Positions 42,448-51,705 of a stretch of 64,000 bases of DNA are shown one piece after another. The position numbers and the translations under genes are program-made. This DNA comes from Cohnella baijiui. Lineage in GTDB: Bacteria > Bacillota > Bacilli > Paenibacillales > Paenibacillaceae. A model generated the notes under the pieces. It ran no database searches. It had not been told where the DNA came from and saw nothing but the letters and a program-made list of their open reading frames with translations. Every line of letters starts with the position of its first letter. Positions within the stretch are counted from its first letter, which is position 1. The DNA lies in NCBI RefSeq assembly GCF_020731285.1, contig NZ_JAJFOW010000019.1:46272-110271 (forward strand). Direction: 5' to 3'.

Positions 42448-42951
42448 TCATCTCCCCCGCAGGATCGCCTCCCGCACCGCTTGCGCGATCCCGTCGTAAT
42501 CGGCCAGCGGGCGCACGGGCAGCGATGGGTGCGCATAGTCGAACCAAGCCGAGACGCCGACGACCTGCGTCACCTGGGCGATCAGCGGCACGTCCGATTC
42601 GTCGCGCAGCAGCACCCACTTGGGGTAATCCGCCGTTTTGAAACCCTCGGCGATGACGAGGTCGCACGGCGGCATGCGGTCGACCAGCTCCGCCAGGCTC
42701 AGCTCCCTCGACTCCCAGACGGCGGAGAGGCCGAGCGATGCGATCGCGACGGCGCAGGCGCCGGCCGCGCGGTGAAGCGCCGTGTCCGTCTCCGGCACGT
42801 CCAGGTCGTCCGCATGGCCGTGATGCTTCGCCGTCCCGACGCGCAGACCGTCGGCGGCGAACCTCGCCACCAGCTCGCGCACGAGCCGCGTCTTGCCGCT
42901 GTTCTTGTAGCCGACGACTTGCACGATCGGCGGGCGCAGCCCCGTGCTCAC
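42448..42951 (-). CDS. mobB: molybdopterin-guanine dinucleotide synthesis adaptor MobB
   Basis: The 167-residue GTPase has the P-loop QVVGYKNSGKTRLV and the conserved TAKHHGHA and DLVIAEGFK motifs. It assists MobA in attaching GMP to molybdopterin. The GTG start at 42951 overlaps the mobA stop (GTGA). Last gene of a moeA-mobA-mobB unit. Confidence 0.92.
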   Translation of the reverse strand: MSTGLRPPIVQVVGYKNSGKTRLVRELVARFAADGLRVGTAKHHGHADDLDVPETDTALHRAAGACAVAIASLGLSAVWESRELSLAELVDRMPPCDLVIAEGFKTADYPKWVLLRDESDVPLIAQVTQVVGVSAWFDYAHPSLPVRPLADYDGIAQAVREAILRGR

Positions 42952-43553
42952 GACAATCGCTCCTTCACCGCCGCATAATCCTCCGGCTCGTTCATGTTGA
43001 CGTACTCGGCCTCCTCCTCGTCCTCCATCCGCCGGAACACCGTGCTCATGCGATCGACCGTTCGTCGTACGCGCAGCTCCCCGGCGGCGAGAGCGGCCTC
43101 CCAGAGCGGCAAGGTCCGCGCCCGGTAGACGGCGCACAGCGGATGCTCCTTGCCAAACGCCACCGGGACGACCGCGTCGGCGTTCGGATTCGCCTCCAAT
43201 TGCCGCAAAAGACGGAACCATGCCTGCTCGGAGACGAGCGGATAGTCGCATCCCGCCACCAGTTGGAGCGGCGCGTCGCTGACGCCCATTCCCGTGCAGA
43301 TGCCGCCCACGGGACCGCGGTCCGGCACCCGGTCTCGCACGACCGCGATGTCCTCCGGCAAAAAAGAGTAAGTCTCCCGAGCATCCGTCACGACCGTTAC
43401 CCGGTCCGCCATCCCATGGAGCAGGCGGCACAAGCGCAGCAAATTCGGCTCTCCATTCAAGTCGAGCCGTTCTTTGCGCGTCCCCATCCGGCGGCTCGCT
43501 CCTCCCGCCAGCACGATCGCATGACACCGCGTTCGCAGCGGAGATTCGCTCAT
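42948..43553 (-). CDS. mobA: molybdenum cofactor guanylyltransferase
   Basis: The 201-residue nucleotidyltransferase has LAGGASRRMGTRKERL, the GTP-binding loop, and LVAGCDYPLVS. It transfers GMP from GTP to Mo-molybdopterin to form the guanine dinucleotide cofactor used by DMSO-reductase-family enzymes, two of which are encoded in this window. GGGAGG precedes the start. Confidence 0.93.
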   Translation of the reverse strand: MSESPLRTRCHAIVLAGGASRRMGTRKERLDLNGEPNLLRLCRLLHGMADRVTVVTDARETYSFLPEDIAVVRDRVPDRGPVGGICTGMGVSDAPLQLVAGCDYPLVSEQAWFRLLRQLEANPNADAVVPVAFGKEHPLCAVYRARTLPLWEAALAAGELRVRRTVDRMSTVFRRMEDEEEAEYVNMNEPEDYAAVKERLS

Positions 43554-43599
43554 CTCATCATCGCCTCCCTATCGGAACCCGTCCATCGGGCGCAGCTAC

Positions 43600-44862
43600 T
43601 CACTCCCGCCACGGCCCTAGCGGGATCGCTTCGACGATCGTTCCCGCCGGCAACCCATCCGGGCAAGGCGGAATCGCGATCAGACAGTCGGCTTCCCGGA
43701 TGGAGCGGATATCGGACGAGCGATTGCCGCGGCAGGGCATTACGCGGACCGTCGCATTCTCCATCGCGGTCCACCCGCGGAGATAACGCCAGAATGCGCC
43801 GCCCTTCGGAAAATCCTCGCCCAGCTGCGCGGCGTAGGACGGCAGGTCGAAGTCGGGTCTTCCGCCCATCCGCGCCAGCGCCGGGCGGACCAGGAGCGCA
43901 AAGCCGACGAAGCAGGCGCTCGGATTGCCGGACAGCCCGAAGATCAGCCTGCCGTCCTGGGCGGCGGCGCTTGTCACGCTGCCGGGCCGCATGGATATTT
44001 TATTGAACAGCAGCGTTCGACCCTCGCGGCGCAGCACGTGGCCTGTCACATCGAAGTCTCCGACCGATACGCCCCCGGACGTCAGTACCACGTCTGCGCC
44101 TGCGTTCAAGCCGGCGCCGATCTCGCGCTCGATGCCCGCCTCGTCGTCGACGATATGCGCCGTATGCACGACTTCGGCGCCGGCCTCTTCGGCCAACGCG
44201 CGCAGCATGACCAGGTTGCTGTTGCGGATTTGCCCGTATGCCGGCGTCTCCTCCGGCGCGATCACTTCGCTGCCGGTCGTCACGATCGCGACTCGCGGCC
44301 GCGCGTACGTCAGCGGCCGCGTCCGCCCGAACGAGGCAAGCAGCGCCGCCTCGCCCGGACCGATGCGCGCGCCGGCCGCCAGCAGCGGCTCGCCGGGAGA
44401 TATTTCGCCGCCGACCGGCGTCACATTCAACCCCGCCCGAACCGGCCCAGCAAAGACCGCCCGAGGGTCGCCGCCCTCGACTTCCATCCGCACCGCCTCG
44501 AGCATGACGACGGCGTCCGCGCCCGGCGGCAGCGGAGCGCCCGTCATGATGCGGGACGCTTCGCCGGGCGCAATTGGCGGCGGCTCTTCCGCGACGCCGC
44601 TCGCGATCGTCTCCCCTGCGACGACGAGACGCGCGGGCCGCGCAGGGCTGGCTCCGGCCAGATCGGCCGCGCGCACCGCATAGCCGTCCATTCCGGAGCG
44701 CGCAAAGGCCGGCACGGGCGCATCCGCGACGAGCGGCTCCGCCAGCCGGCGCCCGAAAGCGGCCGCCAGCGGCACGCGCTCGGTCCGCAGCGGCCTCGCC
44801 AGCGCCGCTACAAGCGACTGCGCCTGGTCCAGCGCTATCGCCCGTCTCTCTTCCGTTTTCAT
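43600..44862 (-). CDS. moeA: molybdopterin molybdenumtransferase
   Basis: The 420-residue protein has the MoeA signatures FARSGMDGYAVRAADL, VAIVTTGSEVIAP, GGVSVGDFDVT and FGLSGNPSACFVGF. It inserts molybdate into adenylated molybdopterin. The ATG at 44862 is preceded by GGTGAG; the frame stays open upstream without family resemblance. First gene of the unit with mobA and mobB. The gap 44863-45127 between divergent units has no other gene. Confidence 0.94.
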   Translation of the reverse strand: MKTEERRAIALDQAQSLVAALARPLRTERVPLAAAFGRRLAEPLVADAPVPAFARSGMDGYAVRAADLAGASPARPARLVVAGETIASGVAEEPPPIAPGEASRIMTGAPLPPGADAVVMLEAVRMEVEGGDPRAVFAGPVRAGLNVTPVGGEISPGEPLLAAGARIGPGEAALLASFGRTRPLTYARPRVAIVTTGSEVIAPEETPAYGQIRNSNLVMLRALAEEAGAEVVHTAHIVDDEAGIEREIGAGLNAGADVVLTSGGVSVGDFDVTGHVLRREGRTLLFNKISMRPGSVTSAAAQDGRLIFGLSGNPSACFVGFALLVRPALARMGGRPDFDLPSYAAQLGEDFPKGGAFWRYLRGWTAMENATVRVMPCRGNRSSDIRSIREADCLIAIPPCPDGLPAGTIVEAIPLGPWRE

Positions 44863-45127
44863 GCCGCGCTCACCGGCCGTCCGCGTGTTTTGCCCATATC
44901 CGCGCTCCTTGTCTGCTCGACTGATGTCCGTACTTCTACGCGCCGATTCCCTTCCCCGCCGTCGGCTCCCGCCCGCTTCGGCCGAGGCTTGTCCCGCGCG
45001 CACCCGTCCTGCTCAAAGGGCGGGCAGTGTCTTTCTGCATCATGCCCTTGGCGACGATCATTGTCAACCCCGGAAGCATCCCTTATATTGTAGACAAACC
45101 AGTGAGATTGCGCAGGGAGGATGGCGC

Positions 45128-45493
45128 ATGCCGAGCAAAGAATCCGCTTTCAACGATATCGTCCGCCGCGTCCGCAAAGAGCTGTTCGGCAAAGGGCCGG
45201 AGCGGATCCGCACCGTGTTCGCGGAAAATATGGCGATCTCGACGATGCACGGCAACCTGACCGCCACGGAAAAATTCATCGCGCGCACGCCGGAAGGCCG
45301 CGACACCGTCCATGAGACGCGGACCAAACGCATTCAGCAGGTGTATGCGGAGGCGGTGCCCGCCGGCATGGAGGAACTGGTCGGAGCGAAGCTGCTTCAC
45401 CTGTTTTCCGACATCCATCTCGAAGCGGACATGGCGGTGTCCGTGTTCGTGTTCGATCGCGACGTCGCGGGCAGGAGGGATTCCGATGACTGA
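45128..45493 (+). CDS. DUF2294 (MpsC-like) protein
   Basis: The 121-residue protein matches the DUF2294 family pattern (RVRKELFGKGPERIRTVFAENMAISTMHGNLTATEKF; HETRTKRIQQVYAE). The family includes MpsC-type proteins linked to membrane-potential generation, though its biochemistry is unclear to me. It overlaps fdhD by 8 bases, so it is tied to the formate dehydrogenase genes. Ribosome site GGGAGGATGGC. Confidence 0.82.
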   Translation: MPSKESAFNDIVRRVRKELFGKGPERIRTVFAENMAISTMHGNLTATEKFIARTPEGRDTVHETRTKRIQQVYAEAVPAGMEELVGAKLLHLFSDIHLEADMAVSVFVFDRDVAGRRDSDD

Positions 45494-46295
45494 CCCGATC
45501 GTCACCGGCCGACGGCTGATCCGATACGCCCAGGGGGCGTTCTCGGAGGCGGACGACGTCGTCGTCACCGAGCATCCCGTCACCCTCCTGCTGAACGGGG
45601 AGGAGTTCGCGACGCTCGTCTGCACGCCCGAATACGTGGAGGACTTGGCCATCGGCTTCCTTGCGTCCGAAGGGGCCATCGCGACATACGGCGATCTGAA
45701 GGAAATCGGCTACGACGCGCAGACCGGCTATGTCTACGCGGACACTCACCGCCCGACGGCGTTCGCCGCGGAGATGCACTCCAAGCGCTATGTCGCCTCC
45801 TGCTGCGGCAAGAGCCGACAGGGCTTTTACTTCTGGAGCGACGCGCGCACGGCGAAGCGCATCGACACCCGCGAAGCGATGCTCGCGCCCGAAGACTGCA
45901 TCCGCCTGATGGGCGAGCTGCAGCGCGCCGCCGAGACGTTCCGCTCGACGGGCGGCGTGCACAACGCGGCGCTGTGCGATCGGGGCGGCATTCGGCTCAT
46001 GCGGTCGGACATCGGCCGCCACAACGCCCTCGACAAGCTTTACGGACACGTGCTTCGCGTTAGCGACGGCATTCTGCCCGGTCGAATCGTCGCCTTCAGC
46101 GGCAGAATTTCGTCGGAGATCCTGCTCAAGGTCGCCAAGCTCGGCGGCGAGATCGTCCTCTCCAAGTCCGCCCCGACGGCGCTGGCACTCGATCTGGCGG
46201 AAGATCTGGGCATCACCGCCGTCGGCTTCATCCGCGGAGCGTCGTTTAACGTCTACACCCATCCCGAACGGATCTCGTTCCCCGGGACGCGTTGA
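45486..46295 (+). CDS. fdhD: formate dehydrogenase sulfurtransferase FdhD
   Basis: The 269-residue protein has the catalytic cysteine motif (VASCCGKSR) and the conserved GGVHNAALCDRGGI, DIGRHNALDKLYG and SGRISSEILLKVAKLG. FdhD delivers sulfur to the molybdenum cofactor of formate dehydrogenase and is needed for its activity. Translation is coupled to the DUF2294 gene. The formate-dehydrogenase-like gene begins 217 bases downstream. Confidence 0.94.
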   Translation: MTDPIVTGRRLIRYAQGAFSEADDVVVTEHPVTLLLNGEEFATLVCTPEYVEDLAIGFLASEGAIATYGDLKEIGYDAQTGYVYADTHRPTAFAAEMHSKRYVASCCGKSRQGFYFWSDARTAKRIDTREAMLAPEDCIRLMGELQRAAETFRSTGGVHNAALCDRGGIRLMRSDIGRHNALDKLYGHVLRVSDGILPGRIVAFSGRISSEILLKVAKLGGEIVLSKSAPTALALDLAEDLGITAVGFIRGASFNVYTHPERISFPGTR

Positions 46296-46512
46296 CAGCG
46301 CTTCCCATTACAGGCACAATAGAGCTAGAGATCGAAGCGTACCCCTGTGCGTCCCGGTTTCGTCCTTATTCGATGCGAACATGAACGTTCTTCACGGCGA
46401 GCGCTTCGGCTGCCCGTCTTGTCGGACCTTTATCCAGCACCCCGCCCTTGTACGCGATCCCGACAAGCAGGCGGCTGCTGGTTTTTTATTTTCCGCCAAT
46501 CGAGGTGATCCC

Positions 46513-48861
46513 ATGGGCAGAACCAAGCACACCGGCCCGATCCCGCTTCCCGGCAAGCCCGATCCGTCGCTCTGGGTAAGCAAGGTGCCGTTCGGCCTCG
46601 GCAAAGTCAAGCCGAAGCACATCCGCGACATGATGAAGACGGCCTGGGACAACCGGGACAATCTCGGTTACGCCGCCCGCATTCTGACGCAGGGCGTCTG
46701 CGACGGCTGCGCCCTCGGCGTTTCGGGCCTCCGCGACCAGACGCTCGCCGGCCCCCATTTGTGCACGACGCGTCTCAACGTGCTGCGTCTCAATACGATG
46801 CCCGCGATCAAGCCGGAGGTGCTCCACGCCGACATTTCGGAGCTCCGGAAGCGGAGCAGCGCAGAGCTGCGGGAGCTCGGCCGCATCCCGTACCCGCTCA
46901 TCCGGCGACGCGGGGAGTCCCGCTTCGCCCGGATCGGCTGGGACGAGGCGCTGGACCGGATCGCCGCCAAATTCCTCGCCGTGCATCCCAAGCAGTCGGC
47001 CTTCTATTTGACGTCCCGCGGCATCACCAACGAGAGCTACTACGCCGCCGCGAAGGTCGCCCGCTTTCTCGGCACGAACAACATCGACAACGCCTCCCGC
47101 ATCTGCCATTCTCCTTCCAAGACGGCGCTGAAGCGGTCCGTGGGCATCGGGGCGTCGAGCTGCAACTACAAGGATTGGATCGGCACGGATGTCCTCGTCT
47201 TCTGGGGCAGCGTCGCGGCGGGCAACCAGCCTGTGTCCACCAAATACATGTACGCGGCCAAACGCCGGGGAACGAAAATCGTCGTCATCAACCCGTATCG
47301 CGAGCCCGCGATGGACGGCTACTGGATCCCGTCGATTCCGGAATCCGCCTTGTTCGGGACGAAGCTGGCGGACGACTTTTACCAGGTGAACATCGGCGGA
47401 GACATCGCATTCATGCACGGAATCATGAAAACCTGGTTCGAGATGGAGGAGAAAGCGCCGGGCTCGGCGATCGATCATGATTTCGTCGCGGCCCATGCGA
47501 ACGGGTACGAGGAGCTTCGCGCCAAAGTGCTGGAGCAGTCGTGGGACCGGCTCGAGCGCTCGTCCGGGCTGTCGAGGGCCCGCATCGAAGAGCTGGCCCT
47601 GTTGCTCGCCCGGGCGCGCTCGGGCGTCTTCGTCTGGTCGATGGGGCTCACGCAGCACCGTTTCGGCACCGACAACATTTCGCAGGTCGCGAACCTCGCC
47701 CTTTTGCGGGGGTTTCTTGGACGAGAGCACTGCGGGTTGATGCCGATCCGCGGACATTCCGGGGTGCAAGGGGCGGGAGAAATGGGAGCCGACCCGTTCA
47801 GCTTGCCGGGCGGCGACTTCGACGAAGCGGCCGAGCGAATCGAGCGGCAGTGGGGATTCGACATTCCCCGCTGGCAAGGCGACATCGTCGGCGTGACGCT
47901 GGAGAACGCGCTGCTCCCGGACGATCACGAGCGGAAGCTGAAGCTGTACTACCTGTCGGGCGGCAACTTCCTCGAGACCATGCCCGACCCGCCGTTCGTG
48001 CAGCGGTGCCTGGAGGCGGTGGAGCTGCGCGTGCACCAGGACATCATCCTGAATACGTCGACCCTCGCCGACGCGCGGGAAGAAGTCATCGTCCTCCCGG
48101 CCATGACACGGTACGAGCAGCCCGGCGGCGGCACGTCCACCTCGACCGAGCGGATGGTCTACTTCAACCCGGAAATACGAGGCCCCCGCATCGGGGAAGC
48201 ACGCGCCGAGTGGCAGATCTACGTCGATCTCGCTCGCCGCGTCCGTCCGTCGGATGCAGAGCTCGTCTCCTTCGCGGATGCCGCCGCGATCCGGCGGGAA
48301 ATCGCAGTGACGGCGCCGAACTATGACGGCATTCAGCATTTGCAGAACCAAGGCGACGTGTTCCAGTGGGGCGGCGCCTGGCTGTGCGAAGGCGGGATCT
48401 GCCCGACGCCGGACGGCCGCGCGCGGCTGATCCCCGTCGATTTGCCGGAGCTTCGCAAGCCGGAGGGGCGATTCACCGTGACGACCCGGCGGGGCAAGCA
48501 GTTCAACTCCATGGTGTACAAGGACGTCGATCCGTTCAACGGCGCGGACCGCTACGACATCCTGATGGCGTCGGTCGACGGCGCCAAACTCGGCATGCGC
48601 GAAGGAGAAGCGATCGTCGCGTACAATCGTCACGGCATCTTCCACGGCCGGGCCCGCTACGTCGATATCGCGCCGGGTAATATCGAGGTCCATTTTCCCG
48701 AAGGCAACGTGCTCGTGCCCCGAAGCGTCTACGAGCCGCACGCCGGCATCCCCGAATACAATTTCGGCGTCGTCCTGGAAAAAGCGGAAACGTTCCATGC
48801 GCACAAAGACACCCATTACGCGGAAAAACGCATCGTCGAGCTGGAGCTGGATGCGGAATAG
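46513..48861 (+). CDS. FdhF/YdeP-type molybdopterin oxidoreductase
   Basis: The 782-residue protein fits the formate-dehydrogenase alpha-like group (YdeP type): VCDGCALGV with two cysteines and a later HLCTTRLN, which is fewer [4Fe-4S] ligands than classical FdhF, then molybdopterin segments (LVFWGSVAAGNQPV; GLTQHRFGTDNISQVANLALLRG) and a C-terminal dinucleotide-binding barrel. ATG at 46513 follows GAGGTGA; the longer frame to 46381 is not supported. A hairpin (CTTGTCGG at 46418 and CCGACAAG at 46460) followed by a T-run precedes it and might attenuate expression. FdhD next door argues for formate as substrate. Confidence 0.87.
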   Translation: MGRTKHTGPIPLPGKPDPSLWVSKVPFGLGKVKPKHIRDMMKTAWDNRDNLGYAARILTQGVCDGCALGVSGLRDQTLAGPHLCTTRLNVLRLNTMPAIKPEVLHADISELRKRSSAELRELGRIPYPLIRRRGESRFARIGWDEALDRIAAKFLAVHPKQSAFYLTSRGITNESYYAAAKVARFLGTNNIDNASRICHSPSKTALKRSVGIGASSCNYKDWIGTDVLVFWGSVAAGNQPVSTKYMYAAKRRGTKIVVINPYREPAMDGYWIPSIPESALFGTKLADDFYQVNIGGDIAFMHGIMKTWFEMEEKAPGSAIDHDFVAAHANGYEELRAKVLEQSWDRLERSSGLSRARIEELALLLARARSGVFVWSMGLTQHRFGTDNISQVANLALLRGFLGREHCGLMPIRGHSGVQGAGEMGADPFSLPGGDFDEAAERIERQWGFDIPRWQGDIVGVTLENALLPDDHERKLKLYYLSGGNFLETMPDPPFVQRCLEAVELRVHQDIILNTSTLADAREEVIVLPAMTRYEQPGGGTSTSTERMVYFNPEIRGPRIGEARAEWQIYVDLARRVRPSDAELVSFADAAAIRREIAVTAPNYDGIQHLQNQGDVFQWGGAWLCEGGICPTPDGRARLIPVDLPELRKPEGRFTVTTRRGKQFNSMVYKDVDPFNGADRYDILMASVDGAKLGMREGEAIVAYNRHGIFHGRARYVDIAPGNIEVHFPEGNVLVPRSVYEPHAGIPEYNFGVVLEKAETFHAHKDTHYAEKRIVELELDAE

Positions 48862-48957
48862 AGATTTGCCGACCTATGACTTTAGGCCAAATAGGCTGCC
48901 GATTCCTCGGCAGCCCGGTGTCGTTACGTTATCTTGCCGTTCGCGGAGCAGAGGAGG

Positions 48958-49380
48958 TCAGGATCTCGTTTGAACGGCTAAGCCGCTGAACGATATCGGT
49001 CCGACAACATCCACTCTTGTATTTGCAGTTTGGTTTTCTGCTGTGACCGTGTAACCATGGGTACCTGCTTTTACATTTCGATCTTCAGCCTGGAAGGTAA
49101 CGATATAATTTTGTTCCGACCCCGTAGATTCAATCCCTTGCAGCGTGTTGAATATTTCTTTTCCGTCGCGGAAAATTCGAAAGCGAATTTGCCCAATGCC
49201 CGTGATGCCTCTGACGCCAACGGATGCTACCAAATCTACCCGATTCGGCTGAGAACGAACCGGTATCCGTATCGCGATCGCTGCAATGCCGGATTTCGAA
49301 GGAGAGCGTCGAATCGTGAACGATCTGGCCAAGTTGAAGCTGCGGCGCGGCTGAACGGCTGCTTTATCAAGAATACGCAC
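48958..49380 (-). CDS. 140-residue protein, possible exosporium or coat type
   Basis: Read from GTG at 49380, eight bases after a strong AGGAGGTGA site. The product is beta-strand rich (VDLVASVGVRGITGIGQIRFRIFRDG; NYIVTFQAEDRNVKAGTHGYTV) and has a jelly-roll look seen in some Bacillus exosporium proteins. I cannot name a family. It is transcribed alone, with lower GC than the neighbouring operons. Confidence 0.55.
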   Translation of the reverse strand: MRILDKAAVQPRRSFNLARSFTIRRSPSKSGIAAIAIRIPVRSQPNRVDLVASVGVRGITGIGQIRFRIFRDGKEIFNTLQGIESTGSEQNYIVTFQAEDRNVKAGTHGYTVTAENQTANTRVDVVGPISFSGLAVQTRS

Positions 49381-49598
49381 CAAAAATATCACCTCCTCCT
49401 TTACGCACTCCAAGATATGTAAGGGAGGAAGGGAATGTTTGGATAAACATTGATTTTCATTACTTTTAAGAAAATCACCTAAAAGGGCTGCAAGAGACTC
49501 GGACTTTGGAAGAGGCACGGGCGAAACGACTCGATCTGTTCCTTTTTTGCCATGAAGGACGACTGCGGAGAAATCAAAAAAACTGATGAGACTATTCA

Positions 49599-49796
49599 TT
49601 CACGGTTACCGTCTACGATACGGGTATGGTTCAGGTTCAAGGGGAGCATGACGGCTTCCCGAATTTCGAGATTTTTAAGAAAAAAGACTTCGGCGCCTGG
49701 GAACCTGTATATACTTTTGACGCGCCTGCCAATGGCAAAGGCATCCTTTCCTTGTTCCCGCCGATGGATGTGACCGGGATCAATCATGCCATCTAA
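49599..49796 (+). pseudogene. C-terminal remnant of a DUF3238-like protein
   Basis: The frame reads FTVTVYDTGMVQVQGEHDG ... LSLFPPMDVTG, which matches the end of DUF3238-type Bacillus proteins as I remember them. The region upstream holds no N-terminal part in any frame, and no start with a ribosome site. It is therefore a decayed 65-codon fragment. Confidence 0.55.
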
Positions 49797-49867
49797 CGAC
49801 AAATAGGGTATCCTATGAAAAGAACCCTTTCGACACAGCTCACAAGCTAGTCAAGGAGGATCCAGCG

Positions 49868-50332
49868 ATGATTACCATCCAGATCCGAACAGTCATATAC
49901 GCGGATATAGAAACCTGCTTCGATCTGGCGCGCGATACGGATTTACATGGACAAACCGTGTGGCCGCACACAAAAGAAAAAGTCGTCGAAGGCGGAGGCA
50001 AGGTGGCGTTAGGCGACGTCGTCACCTTTCGGGCGACCCATCTCGGCGTACGGCAGAACTTGACGTCTCAGGTCCTCGAATACGATCGGCCGACTAAGTT
50101 CGTCGACCAGATGACGCAAGGAGCCTTCAAGCGTCTGATCCACACGCACGAATTCCGCCCTTGCCAGAAAGGGACGGTCATGACGGACACGCTCCGGTTC
50201 GAAGCGCCTTTCGGCCTCATCGGCCGGGCGGTCGAACGGCTTCTGCTGAAACCGTACATGCGCCGGTTCATCGAATATCGTTGTACGCGTCTCAAGCAAC
50301 TGGCAGAGGCGGCAGTCTGCTCTTGGCGCTAG
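49868..50332 (+). CDS. SRPBCC-family ligand-binding protein
   Basis: The 154-residue protein has a START/Bet v1-like pattern (IQIRTVIYADIETCFDLARDTDLH; PFGLIGRAVERLLLKPYMRRFIEYR), as in CoxG/YfjQ-like cell-division-inhibitor-annotated proteins. It would bind a hydrophobic ligand. AAGGAGG precedes the ATG. It stands alone. Function unknown. Confidence 0.8.
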   Translation: MITIQIRTVIYADIETCFDLARDTDLHGQTVWPHTKEKVVEGGGKVALGDVVTFRATHLGVRQNLTSQVLEYDRPTKFVDQMTQGAFKRLIHTHEFRPCQKGTVMTDTLRFEAPFGLIGRAVERLLLKPYMRRFIEYRCTRLKQLAEAAVCSWR

Positions 50333-50349
50333 ATGCCGCAAACGCAAAC

Positions 50350-50380
50350 AACCCCCTAACCGAATCCGGGTTAGGGGGTT
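50350..50380. terminator. bidirectional terminator
   Basis: AACCCCCTAACC pairs with GGTTAGGGGGTT around a short loop, followed by TTTTG on the plus side. It separates the convergent SRPBCC and aminotransferase genes. Confidence 0.85.
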
Positions 50381-50420
50381 GTCGTTTTGCTATACGGTAA
50401 AGCCACGAAGTCGAATAAGC

Positions 50421-51620
50421 TCACACTAGCGCGCCGAACTGCTCCAACGCGCGGGACAGCCGGTTCATGCCTTCGACCGTGCCGGCCTCGTCCGCAAACG
50501 TGAAGTTCATCCGCGCCGTGTTCAGCTGCGGATCTTCGGCGAAGAACGAGACGCCCGGTACGAACGCGACACCCTGCTGGACGGCCGTCTTCAGCAGTTC
50601 GCCCGAATCGATGCCGGGAGCGAATTCGACCCAGATGAACATGCCGCCCTTCGGCTCTTCGAACGTGACGCCCGGCCACGCGTGATCGCGGAGCAGGCCG
50701 ACCATCTGGCGCATCCGCGCTTCGTATTCCTTGCGGACAAACTCGATATGGCCGTCAAGGTCGAAGTGCGCGAGCAGCTGATACAGCGTCTGTTGGTCCA
50801 GCGTGCTGGACTGTAGGTCGGCTGCTTGCTTGGCGCGGGCGAGATTGCGGATCACGTCCGCGTCTCCCATGACCCAGCCGGTGCGCAGGCCGGGCGCGAC
50901 CGTCTTGGAGAAGGTGCTCGTGTAGACGACGCAAGAGCCCGACACCTCGGGAGCCAGCGAGAAAATCGACGGATACGTCAGCGAAGCGTCGCCGAATTTC
51001 AGCTCGCCGTACGGATCGTCCTCGAGGATCAGCGTGTCGGTCCGGCGGCAGAGCTCCAGCACGGCGCGGCGGCGTTCCGTGCTCCACGACTTGCCTGTCG
51101 GGTTCGAGAATGTCGGAATGACGTACAGCATCTTCGGTTTGTATTGCAGCAGCTTGGCTTCGAGATCGGCCAGATCGAGCCCGTCGCTGTCGGCCGCGAC
51201 CGACACCGTCTTCGCGCCGTACGAGCGGAACACCTGAAGCGCGGACAGATAGGTCGGACGCTCCACCAGGATAACGTCGCCCGGATCGATATAGATGCGC
51301 GTCAACAGGTCGATCGCCTGCTGCGAGCCCGTCGTCAGCAGCATCTCGTCAGGCGTGACGCGAATGCCCTTCTTCGCCATACGTCCGCAGAGCGCCTCGC
51401 GCAGCGGCAGATACCCTTCGGTCAGGCCATACTGCAACGCCTTGTTGCCCTGCGCCATCACCCGCTGGAACGCCTCGGACACGGCCGCGACCGGGAAATG
51501 CTCCTCGGCGGGCAGCCCGCCCGCGAAGGAGATGATGGCATCGCCTTGGGTCAGCTTCAAAATTTCCCGGACCGCGGAGGAGGAGAAGCTCCCCAGCCTG
51601 GAGGAATATCGGTAGTTCAT
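50421..51620 (-). CDS. PLP-dependent aminotransferase, class I/II (LysN/PatA-like)
   Basis: About 399 residues. The PLP lysine lies in YTSTFSKTVAPGLRTGW, with NPTGKSWS and LEDDPYGEL typical of the 2-aminoadipate/aromatic aminotransferase subgroup. It is 85 bases downstream of leuA on the same strand, so it may transaminate branched-chain 2-oxo acids at the end of that pathway; this is an inference. ATG at 51620 is preferred over 51635 because GGGG then sits at normal distance. Confidence 0.85.
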   Translation of the reverse strand: MNYRYSSRLGSFSSSAVREILKLTQGDAIISFAGGLPAEEHFPVAAVSEAFQRVMAQGNKALQYGLTEGYLPLREALCGRMAKKGIRVTPDEMLLTTGSQQAIDLLTRIYIDPGDVILVERPTYLSALQVFRSYGAKTVSVAADSDGLDLADLEAKLLQYKPKMLYVIPTFSNPTGKSWSTERRRAVLELCRRTDTLILEDDPYGELKFGDASLTYPSIFSLAPEVSGSCVVYTSTFSKTVAPGLRTGWVMGDADVIRNLARAKQAADLQSSTLDQQTLYQLLAHFDLDGHIEFVRKEYEARMRQMVGLLRDHAWPGVTFEEPKGGMFIWVEFAPGIDSGELLKTAVQQGVAFVPGVSFFAEDPQLNTARMNFTFADEAGTVEGMNRLSRALEQFGALV

Positions 51621-51705
51621 TACGGGGTTCCCCATTTCTTGGTTAGCGTAAGGTCCGATGCCGACATGCTGCGGGCCCCCGCTACTGCTGTAAAATATGT
51701 GACGA

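Noticed and set aside
49552..49773. 73-residue plus-strand frame
   Set aside because: A different frame of the same stretch reads as the DUF3238-like remnant, which has the protein-like pattern; this one does not.
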